Assembly (NCBI GenBank): GCA_002421685.1
Contig: DISB01000007.1
Span: 104,023-168,022, forward strand
DNA: 64,000 bases
From: Bacteroidetes bacterium UBA6221
Lineage (GTDB): Bacteria; Bacteroidota; Bacteroidia; Chitinophagales; Chitinophagaceae
Reading direction: 5' to 3'
Under the pieces are notes generated by a model. The model had not been told where the DNA came from. It was given only the letters and a program-made list of their open reading frames with translations, and did no database searches. Made by a program: the position numbers and the translations under genes. Positions within the stretch are counted from its first letter, which is position 1; each line of letters opens with the position of its first letter. Positions 1 to 8,711 of the stretch are shown here, piece by piece.

Positions 1-42
1 GAATAGAAAAAACGGAAGTGACCAACGCTACTGATGTGATTC

Positions 43-762
43 ATGTTAAAGTATTTTATAAAGATTAGCATATTGTTACTGGCTGCTACAGTAAATGCTT
101 CTGCACAGGACGTGGAGGAGGACGAGGAAGAACGCCCGGCAATAGTGGACAGTGCGCACCAGTTACGTTTAGGTTTTGATATCAGCCGCATACTCTTCAA
201 CGAACTGCAAAAGGAGAAGGAAGAGCGAAAAAGCTACGAATTAGAATTGGACTATTACTGGAGGCGGGACATGTATATAGTGGCCGAAGGAGGATGGGGT
301 AATGCCTCGCTCAATTATCCCGACCTCGCTTACAACAGCAGCAATATATTCTTCAGGGCAGGCATCAACAAGAGCCTGTTGCCGCGCATGACACAGAACG
401 ACTGGGACATGGCATTTATTGGCCTGCGTTATGGTATGGGCTTTATTAATCGAAGCGATGCCAACTATGTAATAACTGATAGCGCATGGGGGACGGTATC
501 CGGCAATGTACCGGGAGTCAACCTGACCGCACATTGGATAGAACTGACAGGAGGGGTGAGGGTAGAAGTGGTGAAACACCTGTTCCTGGGTTGGAATATG
601 CGGGGCAAGTTTATGGTCAATGCCAAACAGTTTACAGAGTTGCCTCCGTACAATATAGCAGGCTATGGTAAGGGGGAAAAGAATACGGTATTCGATTTTA
701 ATGTATTCCTCAGTTACGCCATCCGTTGGGACAGGAAACACATTCCTAAGCCTAAGGAATAG
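43..762 (+). CDS. Outer-membrane beta-barrel family protein (DUF6048-like)
   Basis: This is a 239-residue protein with a signal peptide of about 21 residues ending in the SAQ region, followed by a short acidic stretch of Asp and Glu. The rest is alternating hydrophobic and aromatic strands typical of a small outer-membrane barrel. Length and pattern recall the DUF6048 family of Bacteroidota, but that name comes from memory of the family and is not proven here. It ends 2 bp from the stop of the convergent DUF58 gene. No catalytic motif is seen. The existence of the gene is secure; its role is unknown. Confidence 0.75.
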   Translation: MLKYFIKISILLLAATVNASAQDVEEDEEERPAIVDSAHQLRLGFDISRILFNELQKEKEERKSYELELDYYWRRDMYIVAEGGWGNASLNYPDLAYNSSNIFFRAGINKSLLPRMTQNDWDMAFIGLRYGMGFINRSDANYVITDSAWGTVSGNVPGVNLTAHWIELTGGVRVEVVKHLFLGWNMRGKFMVNAKQFTELPPYNIAGYGKGEKNTVFDFNVFLSYAIRWDRKHIPKPKE

Positions 763-764
763 GT

Positions 765-2147
765 TTATAGAATCCCGTAAGTAACGGAACTCTTTTTCAG
801 CAGAGCTTCAATATCTTTTTCTCTTTTCAATACACGCATACGGGTGGGAGAGAATACCCAGGTGGTACGTAGTTTGTTCAGCCTGTCCTGCGGCGGCTGG
901 AAGATGATACGCTTCAACCAGTTCCATGCCACAAAATGTCTGAAAGTGTGCGATAGTTTAACGAAGTATATAACTGTAGATCCGGTACTCTCATCCAGTA
1001 TATCCTGTAGTTCCTGTACATCTGTCAATGATGAAATGCACAGCACGGTTCCCTGTTTAGGATTGAAATATTCGCGCAGGTTTTTGTCTTTATGCCATCC
1101 GCTATTGCTTATGATTCGGGCGGCCCGTTCAGCATCGCCCAGGTGTTCTGGCAAGTTGAATTGCTGGTCGGGGATATAACGCATAGCCCATTCTTTGGCC
1201 GCCAGGGTATCGTATACCGTCCACACATTGTTTTTGTAGTAGTTCAGCATCTCTTTCAGGTAGCTCTCGCCCAGCCATTGGGCCTTCGTAGGCGCGTAGA
1301 AAGAGGCATAGAAATACAGGTGCGAGGCGAAGGGCTCAAATCGCTCGGGTATGCGCACCACCAGTTCACGGTTTTTGGCATATACCTTCCATACTATACG
1401 GCGAACGTCGTCGCCCGATTCAAAATCTTTGTAATTCAGGTACTCGCCCTCTACACGGCGCAGTTGGTCTATGCGGATGTCGGTTGTTTCTGTTTTCTTA
1501 GGTGCTACGTCTTTGTCTTCTTTTTTGTTCAAGACAGGCGGCTGATGAAACTGTCCTGTAACAGGCTGGTGAACCGCCAGCGAAAACAGGTGCAGCATAT
1601 CATGGAAATAGACAAAGCCGCCTTTGAGTTGGTACTCTTTGATATCCGGCAATTCCAGCCTGCTGCGCCCGGCAATGGCCACCGGCCAAATGCTTTTTTC
1701 TTTTCGCTTGTTGGACAGCAGGCTGAACTTATCGGTCATTTCATGGTCGTCGTAAAACAACCTGCCCTTAACGAAGCCCAGCAAAGGACGTTTAGCCCCA
1801 TGCAAGAATGCATCCATATACAGCTTGTTTTTGCGGCCATTGATGGTTTGGGTTACGAAGTTCAGTTCCAGGCGGGTATTGCGTTTCCTGTACAGCCACA
1901 GGTAATACAGCCAACTGGCCACTGTGCTGAGTACAGATGCCAGTATAAGCGCGATGACAAACCAGAAAACCATTTTGCCCATCAGGATGATGAAGGGGCG
2001 GAAGGGTTCCGGATCTGTTTTAGAAGCAGGATTGTACAGCAATTTGTAACCCAGCCATGCCGCTACTATACACAATACTGTATTGATAGTAAACGGGAAA
2101 TACTGGGCGTAATACCTGAACAGCCATTTCGTTTTTTTCCAGGACAT
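765..2147 (-). CDS. DUF58 domain membrane protein
   Basis: Two hydrophobic segments lie in the first 90 residues (around 20-40 and 60-85), followed by a long soluble part. The DUF58 signature is at about residues 240-280: a GDDVRRIVWKVYAKNREL stretch followed by VRIPERFEP, matching the family pattern GDxxRxIxWxxxAR. DUF58 proteins are often encoded with MoxR ATPases and VWA proteins, but none is adjacent here. An in-frame extension reaches 2177; I chose the ATG at 2147 because the residues after it (MSWKKTKW) make a normal cytosolic lead into the first membrane helix. The product is probably a membrane-anchored partner of a chaperone system; the exact role is unknown. Confidence 0.8.
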   Translation of the reverse strand: MSWKKTKWLFRYYAQYFPFTINTVLCIVAAWLGYKLLYNPASKTDPEPFRPFIILMGKMVFWFVIALILASVLSTVASWLYYLWLYRKRNTRLELNFVTQTINGRKNKLYMDAFLHGAKRPLLGFVKGRLFYDDHEMTDKFSLLSNKRKEKSIWPVAIAGRSRLELPDIKEYQLKGGFVYFHDMLHLFSLAVHQPVTGQFHQPPVLNKKEDKDVAPKKTETTDIRIDQLRRVEGEYLNYKDFESGDDVRRIVWKVYAKNRELVVRIPERFEPFASHLYFYASFYAPTKAQWLGESYLKEMLNYYKNNVWTVYDTLAAKEWAMRYIPDQQFNLPEHLGDAERAARIISNSGWHKDKNLREYFNPKQGTVLCISSLTDVQELQDILDESTGSTVIYFVKLSHTFRHFVAWNWLKRIIFQPPQDRLNKLRTTWVFSPTRMRVLKREKDIEALLKKSSVTYGIL

Positions 2148-2217
2148 AAAGCAATAAGCAAACTGAAAAATAAGCAATTGTACTTCAATAATCTGTTAAA
2201 AACATTAGTAATGTTGG

Positions 2218-2248
2218 TTGGTTCGGTTATATGGTATTAGTATCTTTA
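2218..2248 (+). promoter_or_regulatory. Bacteroidota-type promoter for the DUF4412 gene
   Basis: TTG at 2218-2220, a 20-nt spacer and TATCTTTA at 2241-2248 match the -33 TTG and -7 TAnnTTTG pattern with one mismatch. The ATG at 2267 is 18 nt downstream, which leaves a short leader. This is a pattern match only. Confidence 0.5.
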
Positions 2249-2266
2249 TGATGTAAAATCGAGGAT

Positions 2267-3046
2267 ATGAAAAACTTACTCATAGCATCCTGCCTGTTGG
2301 TATCTCAATTGACTTTCGCCCAAAAGGGGCAGGCTGAAAAAGCTGCGCAGGAAAAATATACGGCTGAAAGCATGGCCAAGCTGCAGGAAATGATGGCCGG
2401 CATGAATAATGCCGAAACCAGGCCGGTGTATAAGTTCCCTATATCGATGACTATGCGCATAACTGAGTATAAGAACGGGGCGAAGAAAGAGGCGACAGAT
2501 ATGAAATATCATGTAAACGGTGCTGAAGGAACATTTGCATTCGTGGGCAGGGAAAATAAAAACACTGGTAAGGAAATGATGGTGGTATATGACAGCAAGA
2601 ACAGTGCCATGGTGATGCTGGACGAACAGAAGAAGACGTATGTAGCTATGAATATCGGCGCATTTAAGGGTATGGAAAAGCAAATGGGCGGGAACGGCAG
2701 CAAGTCTGATATAAAATGCAATAAAAGCGGCAAAACAAAATCAATACAGGGTTATTCCTGCGAGGAGTTTGTATGCGTGGATAAGGAAAGGGACAGCAGG
2801 GCAGAAGTATGGGTAACAGATAAAATACCCGTCGACATAGCCCAGTCGTTCAAAGGCAGCCCGATGTCGGCATTTTTTAATAGTATTGATGGCGCAGGAG
2901 TATTAAAAGGAATGATGATGGAGGGAAAGTTCTACGAGAAAGGTGAGATGAAATCGGCTATTGAAATGGTGGACATTAATACTAAAGCCAACCAATCGGT
3001 TACACTCAGCAACTATAAAAAGACGGATATGTTCGGCGGACGTTAG
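2267..3046 (+). CDS. Secreted DUF4412-like protein
   Basis: The protein has 259 residues with a signal peptide ending at about residue 18 (TFAQ). A Met- and Lys-rich segment follows, then a beta-rich domain with the DUF4412-like elements YDSKNSAMVMLDEQKKTY and the pair GYSCEEFVCVD, whose cysteines at about 165-169 could form a disulfide or bind a ligand. Proteins of this type are exported Bacteroidota proteins of unknown function, structurally linked to LolA-like lipid carriers; that link is background knowledge and not visible here. It is transcribed alone from the promoter at 2218. Its stop codon overlaps that of the next convergent gene by four bases. Confidence 0.7.
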   Translation: MKNLLIASCLLVSQLTFAQKGQAEKAAQEKYTAESMAKLQEMMAGMNNAETRPVYKFPISMTMRITEYKNGAKKEATDMKYHVNGAEGTFAFVGRENKNTGKEMMVVYDSKNSAMVMLDEQKKTYVAMNIGAFKGMEKQMGGNGSKSDIKCNKSGKTKSIQGYSCEEFVCVDKERDSRAEVWVTDKIPVDIAQSFKGSPMSAFFNSIDGAGVLKGMMMEGKFYEKGEMKSAIEMVDINTKANQSVTLSNYKKTDMFGGR

Positions 3047-3879
3047 TATGTTTCCAGCTTAATACCCGTTTTTGTTAAGGATATTTTCCTTTGTTTGTAT
3101 AACGAACCTACGGCCATTTTGAAAGCCTTCTTGCTCATACCGAAGAACTCGTATATCTCTTCCGGGTCTGATTTGTCGTGGTAAGGCAGGTAGCCATTAT
3201 TTTCATCCAGCAGCCGTAATATTTTGTCTGTTTCCCCTTCAATGCGCTGGTAGCCCTTTTTGCCGATCGAGACGGTTATTTTATTACCATCGAGTATGGC
3301 TTTGATATAACCCCGCTCACGGTCGCCGGGTTGTAATTCCTTAAACACTTCGTTGTAATGCAGCAGCCCCTCGTGCCTGTTGTTGATGATAACGGCATAG
3401 CCCAGGTCAGTTTCACGCCAGATAAGTACATCTACCTCGTCACCTTCCTTTACAGTCAACTCATCGTTGTTAAAATACCGCGAAATATGTTCTGTAGCAG
3501 CTACACGGCCAGTCATCTCATCCAGGTATATATATACAAGGTATTTACCGCCGACACGTATAGCCGATTTTTGTTGTGATAAGGGCAGAAGCAGGTCTTT
3601 CATCAGTCCCCAGTCAAGAAAGGCCCCTTGTGTATTTTTGTCTTTTACCTGCATCAGCGCCACCTCGCCTACCGTTCCGTATGGTTTTTGACTGGTGGCT
3701 ATCAGCCTGCCTTCGTTATCATGATAGATAAATACTTCTATCTCGTCGCCATCCTGTACATTCCCCGGCACAAAGCGTTTGGGCATCAGAATTTCGACAT
3801 CTCCGCCATCTAAGTATATGCCGAAATCGACATGCTTTACGACCTTCAATTTGTGGTATTTGCCAGCCTGGGGAGCCAT
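3043..3879 (-). CDS. CvfB-like S1 RNA-binding protein
   Basis: This 278-residue cytosolic protein is built of S1-like beta-barrels in tandem (about 8-60, 70-135 and 145-205) followed by a winged-helix domain (about 220-276, with the FGMSKKAFKMAVGSLYKQ helix and wing). That is the domain order of Staphylococcus CvfB and its homologues, which bind RNA and act as post-transcriptional regulators. Motifs seen include FGIYLDGG near the start and GAFLDWGLMKDLLLP in the second barrel. It lies 26 bp behind the cupin gene and is probably co-transcribed with it. The family call is strong; its target RNAs here are unknown. Confidence 0.85.
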   Translation of the reverse strand: MAPQAGKYHKLKVVKHVDFGIYLDGGDVEILMPKRFVPGNVQDGDEIEVFIYHDNEGRLIATSQKPYGTVGEVALMQVKDKNTQGAFLDWGLMKDLLLPLSQQKSAIRVGGKYLVYIYLDEMTGRVAATEHISRYFNNDELTVKEGDEVDVLIWRETDLGYAVIINNRHEGLLHYNEVFKELQPGDRERGYIKAILDGNKITVSIGKKGYQRIEGETDKILRLLDENNGYLPYHDKSDPEEIYEFFGMSKKAFKMAVGSLYKQRKISLTKTGIKLETY

Positions 3880-3905
3880 AAATGTAATTTGCCGCTAAGC
3901 TAACT

Positions 3906-4301
3906 CTATTTTCTTAAAGCCACGGTAAGCAGGAATACCGATTCTTCTATGGCGGTTACGCTGTGTGGTATGCCTTCGTGCAGGGTGATAATGTGCCCTT
4001 TGGTCATCTTTTTGTCTTCGTTGTTGGCCCTGAAGATAACATGGCCTTCCAGCAGGTGTACGCTGATAACGCCTTCTGCGGTATGCTCCGGCAGTTGTCC
4101 GCCCATATGCAAACCTATCAGCACGAGGCGCATTGAGCCGGTCTTAAATACCGTGATGGCATTGCGTTGGCTATTTAGCCAGGCTTCTTCACTTTTTAGT
4201 TGTTTAATAAACTTGTTCAGGTCTATATCCACCATCGACGCGTCTATAAGCCTGTCGCCTTCCGGCCTGTTTCTTGTGCTTTCATTTGCCCGTTCTTCCA
4301 T
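3906..4301 (-). CDS. Small cupin-domain protein
   Basis: The protein has 131 residues, with an N-terminal charged part and a single cupin fold from about residue 50. The cupin signals are GLHMGGQLPEHTAEGVISVHLLEGHV (quoted only in part: HTAEG then LLEG) and a second motif near GIPHSV. The metal-binding set of a classic cupin is only partly present (His in PEHTAEG and in GIPHS). It probably senses or binds a small molecule or metal in the cytosol. An alternative start is the internal Met at about residue 23. It is the first gene of a likely two-gene unit with the CvfB-like protein. Confidence 0.7.
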   Translation of the reverse strand: MEERANESTRNRPEGDRLIDASMVDIDLNKFIKQLKSEEAWLNSQRNAITVFKTGSMRLVLIGLHMGGQLPEHTAEGVISVHLLEGHVIFRANNEDKKMTKGHIITLHEGIPHSVTAIEESVFLLTVALRK

Positions 4302-4425
4302 GCAGTTGTTTTTCTTTTTTTGAAGTTAGCAATATTATCGGTTTGACAGAGATGATATTTGTAGCTGTAATATAAAAACGGTTTCCCGGGAGAAATTGTT
4401 TATCCTTTTGATTATATAATTATAC

Positions 4426-4453
4426 AAAAAACAGGCGCCTTACGGGGCGCCTG
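4426..4453 (-). terminator. Rho-independent terminator of the small secreted protein gene
   Basis: CAGGCGCC at 4432-4439 pairs perfectly with GGCGCCTG at 4446-4453 across a 6-nt loop. On the minus strand the hairpin is followed by six T residues (4431-4426). It sits about 30 bp past the stop of the gene ending at 4483. Confidence 0.9.
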
Positions 4454-4482
4454 CTTAATATTACAACGAGAGAGACAATTTC

Positions 4483-5037
4483 TTATTCTTGAGTAGCAGT
4501 GTACACCACATCTACAGCATAGGTACCCGCAGGGTAAGCAAAACCGGGGGTAGCTTTATATTTTACGCTGAAAGTCTGGTTGCCACCACGGTCAGCGCCT
4601 GTCAGCAGGTTTTGGTTGCTTGAAGTTAAAGTAGCGTAGTTGCTGAAAGAACCTGCGATATCGCCACCAGTGCCATTAGCTGTTACTTTCACAGCCAGTA
4701 CACCTTCTACCGGCATTTCAGGAGCAGGGGTAGTGTTACCTGTATAAGAGAACTCATCATTATTAGCTTTTACAGCTACAGAGAAGTTTTTGTTAGAACG
4801 TACTTTCAGTTCCTGCGCATCAGACTCAACGCCGTTGGCGTAGTCGTTTACAGTTGTGAAAGGGATGGTAACATCAGCACCTGTAGCGCTGCTGTTGCCG
4901 GTAAAAGTGATCTCGATAGCGTTGCTCAGTACCAGGTTGGTAGTCTGAGAAGCAGAGCTTGACTGGTTGGATTGGTTTTGAGCGTTAGCTGCGAAACCGA
5001 TTGTTGCGAAAGTTGCGATTGCGATGATCTTTTTCAT
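4483..5037 (-). CDS. Small secreted beta-sandwich-like protein, paralogue of the gene at 33336
   Basis: The 184-residue protein has a signal peptide of about 19 residues ending in NAQ, then a Ser/Gln/Asn-rich mature start with no cysteine. The pattern is all-beta and ends in KATPGFAYPAGTY followed by a hydrophobic strand and TATQ. That ending resembles the last strand of fimbrial or spore-coat-U/DUF4402-type domains in shape only. A paralogue with the same order of conserved blocks (IPFTT..NDY.NGVE, VRSNK.F.V, MPV.GVL, VKYKATPGFAYPAGTY) lies at 33336-33884. The gene stands alone with its own terminator and a long AT-rich leader. Abundant surface or matrix protein is a guess; no function is known to me. 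Confidence 0.75.
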   Translation of the reverse strand: MKKIIAIATFATIGFAANAQNQSNQSSSASQTTNLVLSNAIEITFTGNSSATGADVTIPFTTVNDYANGVESDAQELKVRSNKNFSVAVKANNDEFSYTGNTTPAPEMPVEGVLAVKVTANGTGGDIAGSFSNYATLTSSNQNLLTGADRGGNQTFSVKYKATPGFAYPAGTYAVDVVYTATQE

Positions 5038-5298
5038 TTCGTTTGTTTTTTTAGTTGGTTTGTTTGATTTGTTTGTGTTTGTTTGCTATTGTGATACAAA
5101 GATGCGGCGGCGATTCACATATGGGAAGTTTTTGTGAACGGTTAACCACTGCTTTGCAACCGGTTAACAGGTAATTAACGAAAAAATCGATATAAGTGAT
5201 TGATTTTTAGTCATTTATATTTTTACTTGATGTGAAGAGGGGAAGTTCCCGTTAAACGATTAACATGGTGGGCAACACCTTTGCCAAGGGTAAACCAC
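5038..5298. promoter_or_regulatory. Intergenic region with GTTAAC-rich elements and a -7-like box
   Basis: These 261 bp separate the secreted-protein gene from the DUF427 gene. On the minus strand CATCTTTG (5104-5097) is one mismatch from TAnnTTTG and precedes a 60-nt A-rich leader; no matching -33 box was found. Several GTTAAC or TTAAC elements occur at about 5141-5180 and 5250-5265, including an AACCGGTTAAC that also occurs upstream of the paralogue at 33336. No gene is seen. Confidence 0.35.
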
Positions 5299-5580
5299 TC
5301 ATTCAATTACTTCTACCCCGTGCCAAAAGGCTATGTAATCCTTTATCTCTTTTGCGGCATCCAAGGGATCAGGATAATACCAGGCGGCATCTTTATTGAC
5401 ATTCCCGTTTACAACAACATCGTAATAGGATGCGGTTCCTTTCCATGCACATTGTGTATGGGTATCGCTGTCTTTAAAATATTCACCGTGAATAGCGCCT
5501 GGTGGAAAATAATGATTGCCTTCCACCACTTTTGTATTATTACTCTCCGCAAGCACTTTGCCTTTCCATATCGCTTTCAT
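5299..5580 (-). CDS. DUF427 family protein
   Basis: This 93-residue protein matches DUF427 throughout: a WKGKVLAES start, VVEGNHYFPP, the TQCAWKGTASYYDV core and the AAWYYPDP and DYIAFWHGVEV ends. The family is a small beta-tent fold of unknown function, often with conserved Trp and Tyr residues like those seen here. It starts 2 bp after the egtD stop codon, so it is very probably translated from the ergothioneine mRNA. The link suggests a role with that pathway, but no enzymatic function can be read from the sequence. Confidence 0.85.
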   Translation of the reverse strand: MKAIWKGKVLAESNNTKVVEGNHYFPPGAIHGEYFKDSDTHTQCAWKGTASYYDVVVNGNVNKDAAWYYPDPLDAAKEIKDYIAFWHGVEVIE

Positions 5581-5582
5581 AT

Positions 5583-6521
5583 CTATTTCATTTCAAGTAA
5601 GTAATCGGCATAGTAATTTTTGCTGTCGGTAAATTTTTTCTTTATATATAGCCCGGTGCCTGTTATGAGTTGCTCAATGGCTTCGTCATCAAACTTGCGG
5701 GATATCTCGGTATGAATTCGTTCGCCCTTGTTGAAATGATAGGTTTTACCGGTGGCTGCAATGGGAACGAATTGTTCCTCTGTACTTTCAATATAGCTTT
5801 CGGCCTGGCCCACCTGCTCGTTGTATAGGGGCGTATGCCTGAATTTACTGATGTCGAAATTGCCACCCAATTCCCTGTTGATACGCCGCAGCAGGTTTAA
5901 ATTGAACTCGCGGGTGATGCCTTGTGCATCGTTGTATGCCTTCAATATAAGGTCCGGATCCTTTTTTAGGTCGACCCCCAGCAGCAGTTTATCGCCGGCA
6001 TGCATCCTTTCGGCCAGGCGGGTCACAAATAATTCCGGCTCAGAGAGGTTGCCAATTGTTGAACCCAGGAAAAGGATGATCTTATGTACCTGTGTATCTT
6101 TTATCAACTCCAGGATTTCAAAATAGTCTCCGTGCATTGGTTTGGCCTTCATGCCCGGCACTTCATCGGCCAGCCTGTTGCACAGCACCCGTAACACGTG
6201 TTCGGATATATCAATGGGGATGTATGTGAACTGATAGGAGCCCTGCATTTTTTTAAGCAGTTCAACGGTTTTAGAGCCATCGCCTGCACCCAGCTCTATC
6301 AGTTCCAGTTTCCTGCCATTAATACCAAAGCTGTGCACTATATCATTTGCCCTGGTCTTAAATACTTCCATTTCCGCATCGGTGAGGTAGTATTCGGGCA
6401 TGTGCATGATCTTTACAAATAACTCATCGCCCCTGGCATCATAGAAGTATTTTGAATCCAGGTACTTAGGTGAGGCGCTTAATCCTTTATCAACATCGTT
6501 TTTAAATTCTTCGTTCATCAT
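5583..6521 (-). CDS. egtD: L-histidine N-alpha-methyltransferase EgtD
   Basis: EgtD transfers three methyl groups from S-adenosylmethionine to histidine to make hercynine, the first step of ergothioneine synthesis, in the cytosol. The sequence shows YFYDARGDELF near the start, the SAM-binding ELGAGDGSKT motif, LFLGSTIGNL and the C-terminal IHTEISRKF segment, all typical of the family. Length is 312 residues with the chosen start. An in-frame extension reaches 6551, but the ATG at 6521 overlaps the egtB stop codon as ATGA, which points to translational coupling and decides the start. egtB precedes it and a DUF427 gene follows by 2 bp. Confidence 0.93.
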   Translation of the reverse strand: MMNEEFKNDVDKGLSASPKYLDSKYFYDARGDELFVKIMHMPEYYLTDAEMEVFKTRANDIVHSFGINGRKLELIELGAGDGSKTVELLKKMQGSYQFTYIPIDISEHVLRVLCNRLADEVPGMKAKPMHGDYFEILELIKDTQVHKIILFLGSTIGNLSEPELFVTRLAERMHAGDKLLLGVDLKKDPDLILKAYNDAQGITREFNLNLLRRINRELGGNFDISKFRHTPLYNEQVGQAESYIESTEEQFVPIAATGKTYHFNKGERIHTEISRKFDDEAIEQLITGTGLYIKKKFTDSKNYYADYLLEMK

Positions 6522-7675
6522 TTTACTAAACGTATGCCTGTATACTGCCATTGATACAGGGGGTGAAAAAAGTTCCTGTAGGTGGGCCTGCTATGTCCCG
6601 GCGATGTAGCTACTGACGCGCCGCGCAGTACCACCTGGTTAGCCATGAATTTGCCGTTGTATTCGCCGACAGCACCCGGCGCAATCGTGAATCCCGGGTA
6701 GGGGAGATAAGCGCTATATGTCCATTCCCAACGCAACCCCCAGGGGAAATGCGGGCTTGCCGCTTCCCATTCAAATTCCGTAGGCAGGCGCAAACCTTTC
6801 CATGCGGCATAAGCATTAGCTTCGTAAAAACTGATATGGGCCAGTATAGCTTCGGGGTCGATTTTTACAAGTCCCGCAAGCGTGTAGTAATACCATTCGT
6901 CGTCTATCAATTGCCAGTATAGCGGAGAGCTGATGTTGTTTTCTTTCAGCCATGTCCAGCCATTGTCCAGCCAATAGTTGAAATTGGAATAACCGCCATT
7001 ATCAATGAATTCCATATAATCTGCATTGGTCACCAATGCCTTGCTGATATCAAACGATTGCAGGTACACTTTGTGCCTGGCCAACTCGTTATCATAGCAA
7101 AAGCCTTCGCCTGCAAAACCAATTTCATACAGCCCTGCATCCATATGTATAAACCTGCTATCGGTGTTGTGGTCTTTAACCAGGTTAAAGACTTCTTTGT
7201 ATACCGGGTGCAAAGGATTGAGGCTTAAAGTGTATTTCAGGTCGGTAATGAGTAGCTCCTGGTGCTGTTGTTCATGATTGATACCCAGCATGACCAGTGA
7301 GGATATATTACCATCCGTTTCGCGCGATAGTAATTCATGCATATGGTTGTCCACATGCGCCCGGTAAGCAAAAATATCGTCTATGCCCGGGCGGGTCATA
7401 TAGCCACGATGATCGCGGCGGGTACGGTCGCCAATATTATTATAATAGCTGTTGAACAGATAATTGTAACGAGGGTGGAACTCTTTATATCCCGCCAGGA
7501 ATTTCTTCAGTATCATTTCTTCGAAAAACCAGGTGACATGAGCTATATGCCACCGGGGCGGACTGACATACACAGCAGGCTGAGGAATATAGTCTTCAAT
7601 TGTCAATGGCGCGCAGAGTTCCTCTGTGCGTTGCCTGGTTTTCCTGTATTGTTCTGCTAAAACTGTACCATTCAT
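6518..7675 (-). CDS. egtB: Ergothioneine sulfoxide synthase EgtB-like enzyme
   Basis: EgtB is a non-haem iron enzyme that uses oxygen to join hercynine to a cysteine-type thiol, giving a sulfoxide on the way to ergothioneine. The 385-residue protein has an N-terminal DinB-like four-helix domain and a C-terminal formylglycine-generating-enzyme/sulfatase-modifying fold. The likely iron ligands are visible: His46 in WHIAHVTWF and His134 and His138 in NHEQQHQE. The C-terminal fold ends with PTYRNFFHP and QWQYTGIRLVK, as in the family. Whether the thiol donor is cysteine or gamma-glutamylcysteine cannot be decided here. No egtA, egtC or egtE is in the window. It overlaps egtD by four bases. Confidence 0.92.
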   Translation of the reverse strand: MNGTVLAEQYRKTRQRTEELCAPLTIEDYIPQPAVYVSPPRWHIAHVTWFFEEMILKKFLAGYKEFHPRYNYLFNSYYNNIGDRTRRDHRGYMTRPGIDDIFAYRAHVDNHMHELLSRETDGNISSLVMLGINHEQQHQELLITDLKYTLSLNPLHPVYKEVFNLVKDHNTDSRFIHMDAGLYEIGFAGEGFCYDNELARHKVYLQSFDISKALVTNADYMEFIDNGGYSNFNYWLDNGWTWLKENNISSPLYWQLIDDEWYYYTLAGLVKIDPEAILAHISFYEANAYAAWKGLRLPTEFEWEAASPHFPWGLRWEWTYSAYLPYPGFTIAPGAVGEYNGKFMANQVVLRGASVATSPGHSRPTYRNFFHPLYQWQYTGIRLVK

Positions 7676-7717
7676 CCTGCAATAAATAACAGAAAGAACA
7701 GTCGTAATGTTCGGCCA

Positions 7718-8122
7718 TTATGGCTGCAAGTGCCTGTTGCTCTGGTATGGTACGTACATATACAGGTACAGGATGCGGGAATAGCGCATGGTCCATGGTT
7801 GCATCAGGACGACAATAGCTGTACTTACCGTCATGAAATAGTAGTAGCTGTTATCCTGGGGGCGTAGTCCGAATATTGGTGCGTACCAGGCCAGGTTCAG
7901 AAAAAATACCACAACGGTAAGGGCATAGTTGATGCCGGGGCCATTGTTTGTTTCATGCATCATCTTCTGACCGCACACCTCGCAATGTTCCACCAGCCTC
8001 TGGCTTTTGCCCAGGGGGAATACACTTTTGTTTACAAAAGCATTGCCCCGGCGACAGTTGGGGCATTTCATTTTCAGGATTCCACCCACGAAAGATGCGG
8101 GCTTACTGTCGTGTGCGCACAT
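7718..8122 (-). CDS. DUF983 family membrane protein
   Basis: The protein has 134 residues. The N-terminal part carries two zinc-ribbon-like pairs, CPNCRRG (about 20-23) and CEVCGQ (about 47-50). Two membrane helices follow at about 65-85 and 92-110. This order is typical of DUF983, whose function is unknown. It lies 42 bp upstream of egtB on the same strand and may be the first gene of that unit, although the gap is large enough for a separate promoter. A short overlapping reading frame at 7596-7796 is a shadow. Confidence 0.8.
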   Translation of the reverse strand: MCAHDSKPASFVGGILKMKCPNCRRGNAFVNKSVFPLGKSQRLVEHCEVCGQKMMHETNNGPGINYALTVVVFFLNLAWYAPIFGLRPQDNSYYYFMTVSTAIVVLMQPWTMRYSRILYLYMYVPYQSNRHLQP

Positions 8123-8191
8123 AAGAATGCAAATTTACCTTTATTCCGGCAATGAGGCAATGAAAGTGTACCCGGTAAGAATTGATAAAAA

Positions 8192-8545
8192 TCAGGAATT
8201 CTGGTTGGGGTTGCGATTGATGAAGTACTGTTTTTCGCCCTCTACCAGCAAAACCCGGACACTGCGCAGTCCGTTATCGTCATAGTCCAGCAGGGCCTGT
8301 ACAGGTTCGTTATCAGCGGGTTTATATATATATTCCAGCCCGTCTATCAGCACGGTTTTACCTGTGATAATGATGGAGCCTGTGGCTTCTTCGTTGATCA
8401 CGTGTTCTGAGCCATCGGAATGGAACGAAATATATTGTGTACGGTTGTAGGCGTATGTTTTACCGCCGCGGCTGAGCATCCTGTATAGTATGATGGCCAG
8501 TATAGCGGCTATTCCCAGTAATATCGGACGCATTATTGATTCCAC
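8192..8545 (-). CDS. Small membrane-anchored protein of unknown function
   Basis: The protein has 117 residues, with one N-terminal membrane helix (about 6-23) followed by basic residues and a soluble beta-rich part containing ITGKTVLIDGLEYIYKP. The soluble side is probably cytosolic by the positive-inside rule. Two starts are possible, Met1 at 8545 and Met5 at 8533. It is not recognised as a known family. It lies 69 bp upstream of the DUF983 gene on the same strand, so it could be part of the same transcript. Confidence 0.6.
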   Translation of the reverse strand: MESIMRPILLGIAAILAIILYRMLSRGGKTYAYNRTQYISFHSDGSEHVINEEATGSIIITGKTVLIDGLEYIYKPADNEPVQALLDYDDNGLRSVRVLLVEGEKQYFINRNPNQNS

Positions 8546-8711
8546 AAGAATATATTTAAGTATTTCCTGAAACGAAAAATACTAAAATTCAATTATAAAC
8601 ATGTATTTATTCATAAAGAATAAATATCGTTTTTGCAAAGTAAATGCTTTAGTGACAATACCTGTTAACGCGACTTTTCCACGTAGTGTTCATAACCTTA
8701 ATAGTGGTGTA

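Noticed and set aside
1092..2240. A 382-codon frame antisense to the DUF58 gene
   Set aside because: The minus strand has the DUF58 motif and membrane helices; the plus frame has no recognisable feature.
7596..7796. A 66-codon minus-strand frame between DUF983 and egtB
   Set aside because: It overlaps both genes in another frame and has no recognised sequence or start context.
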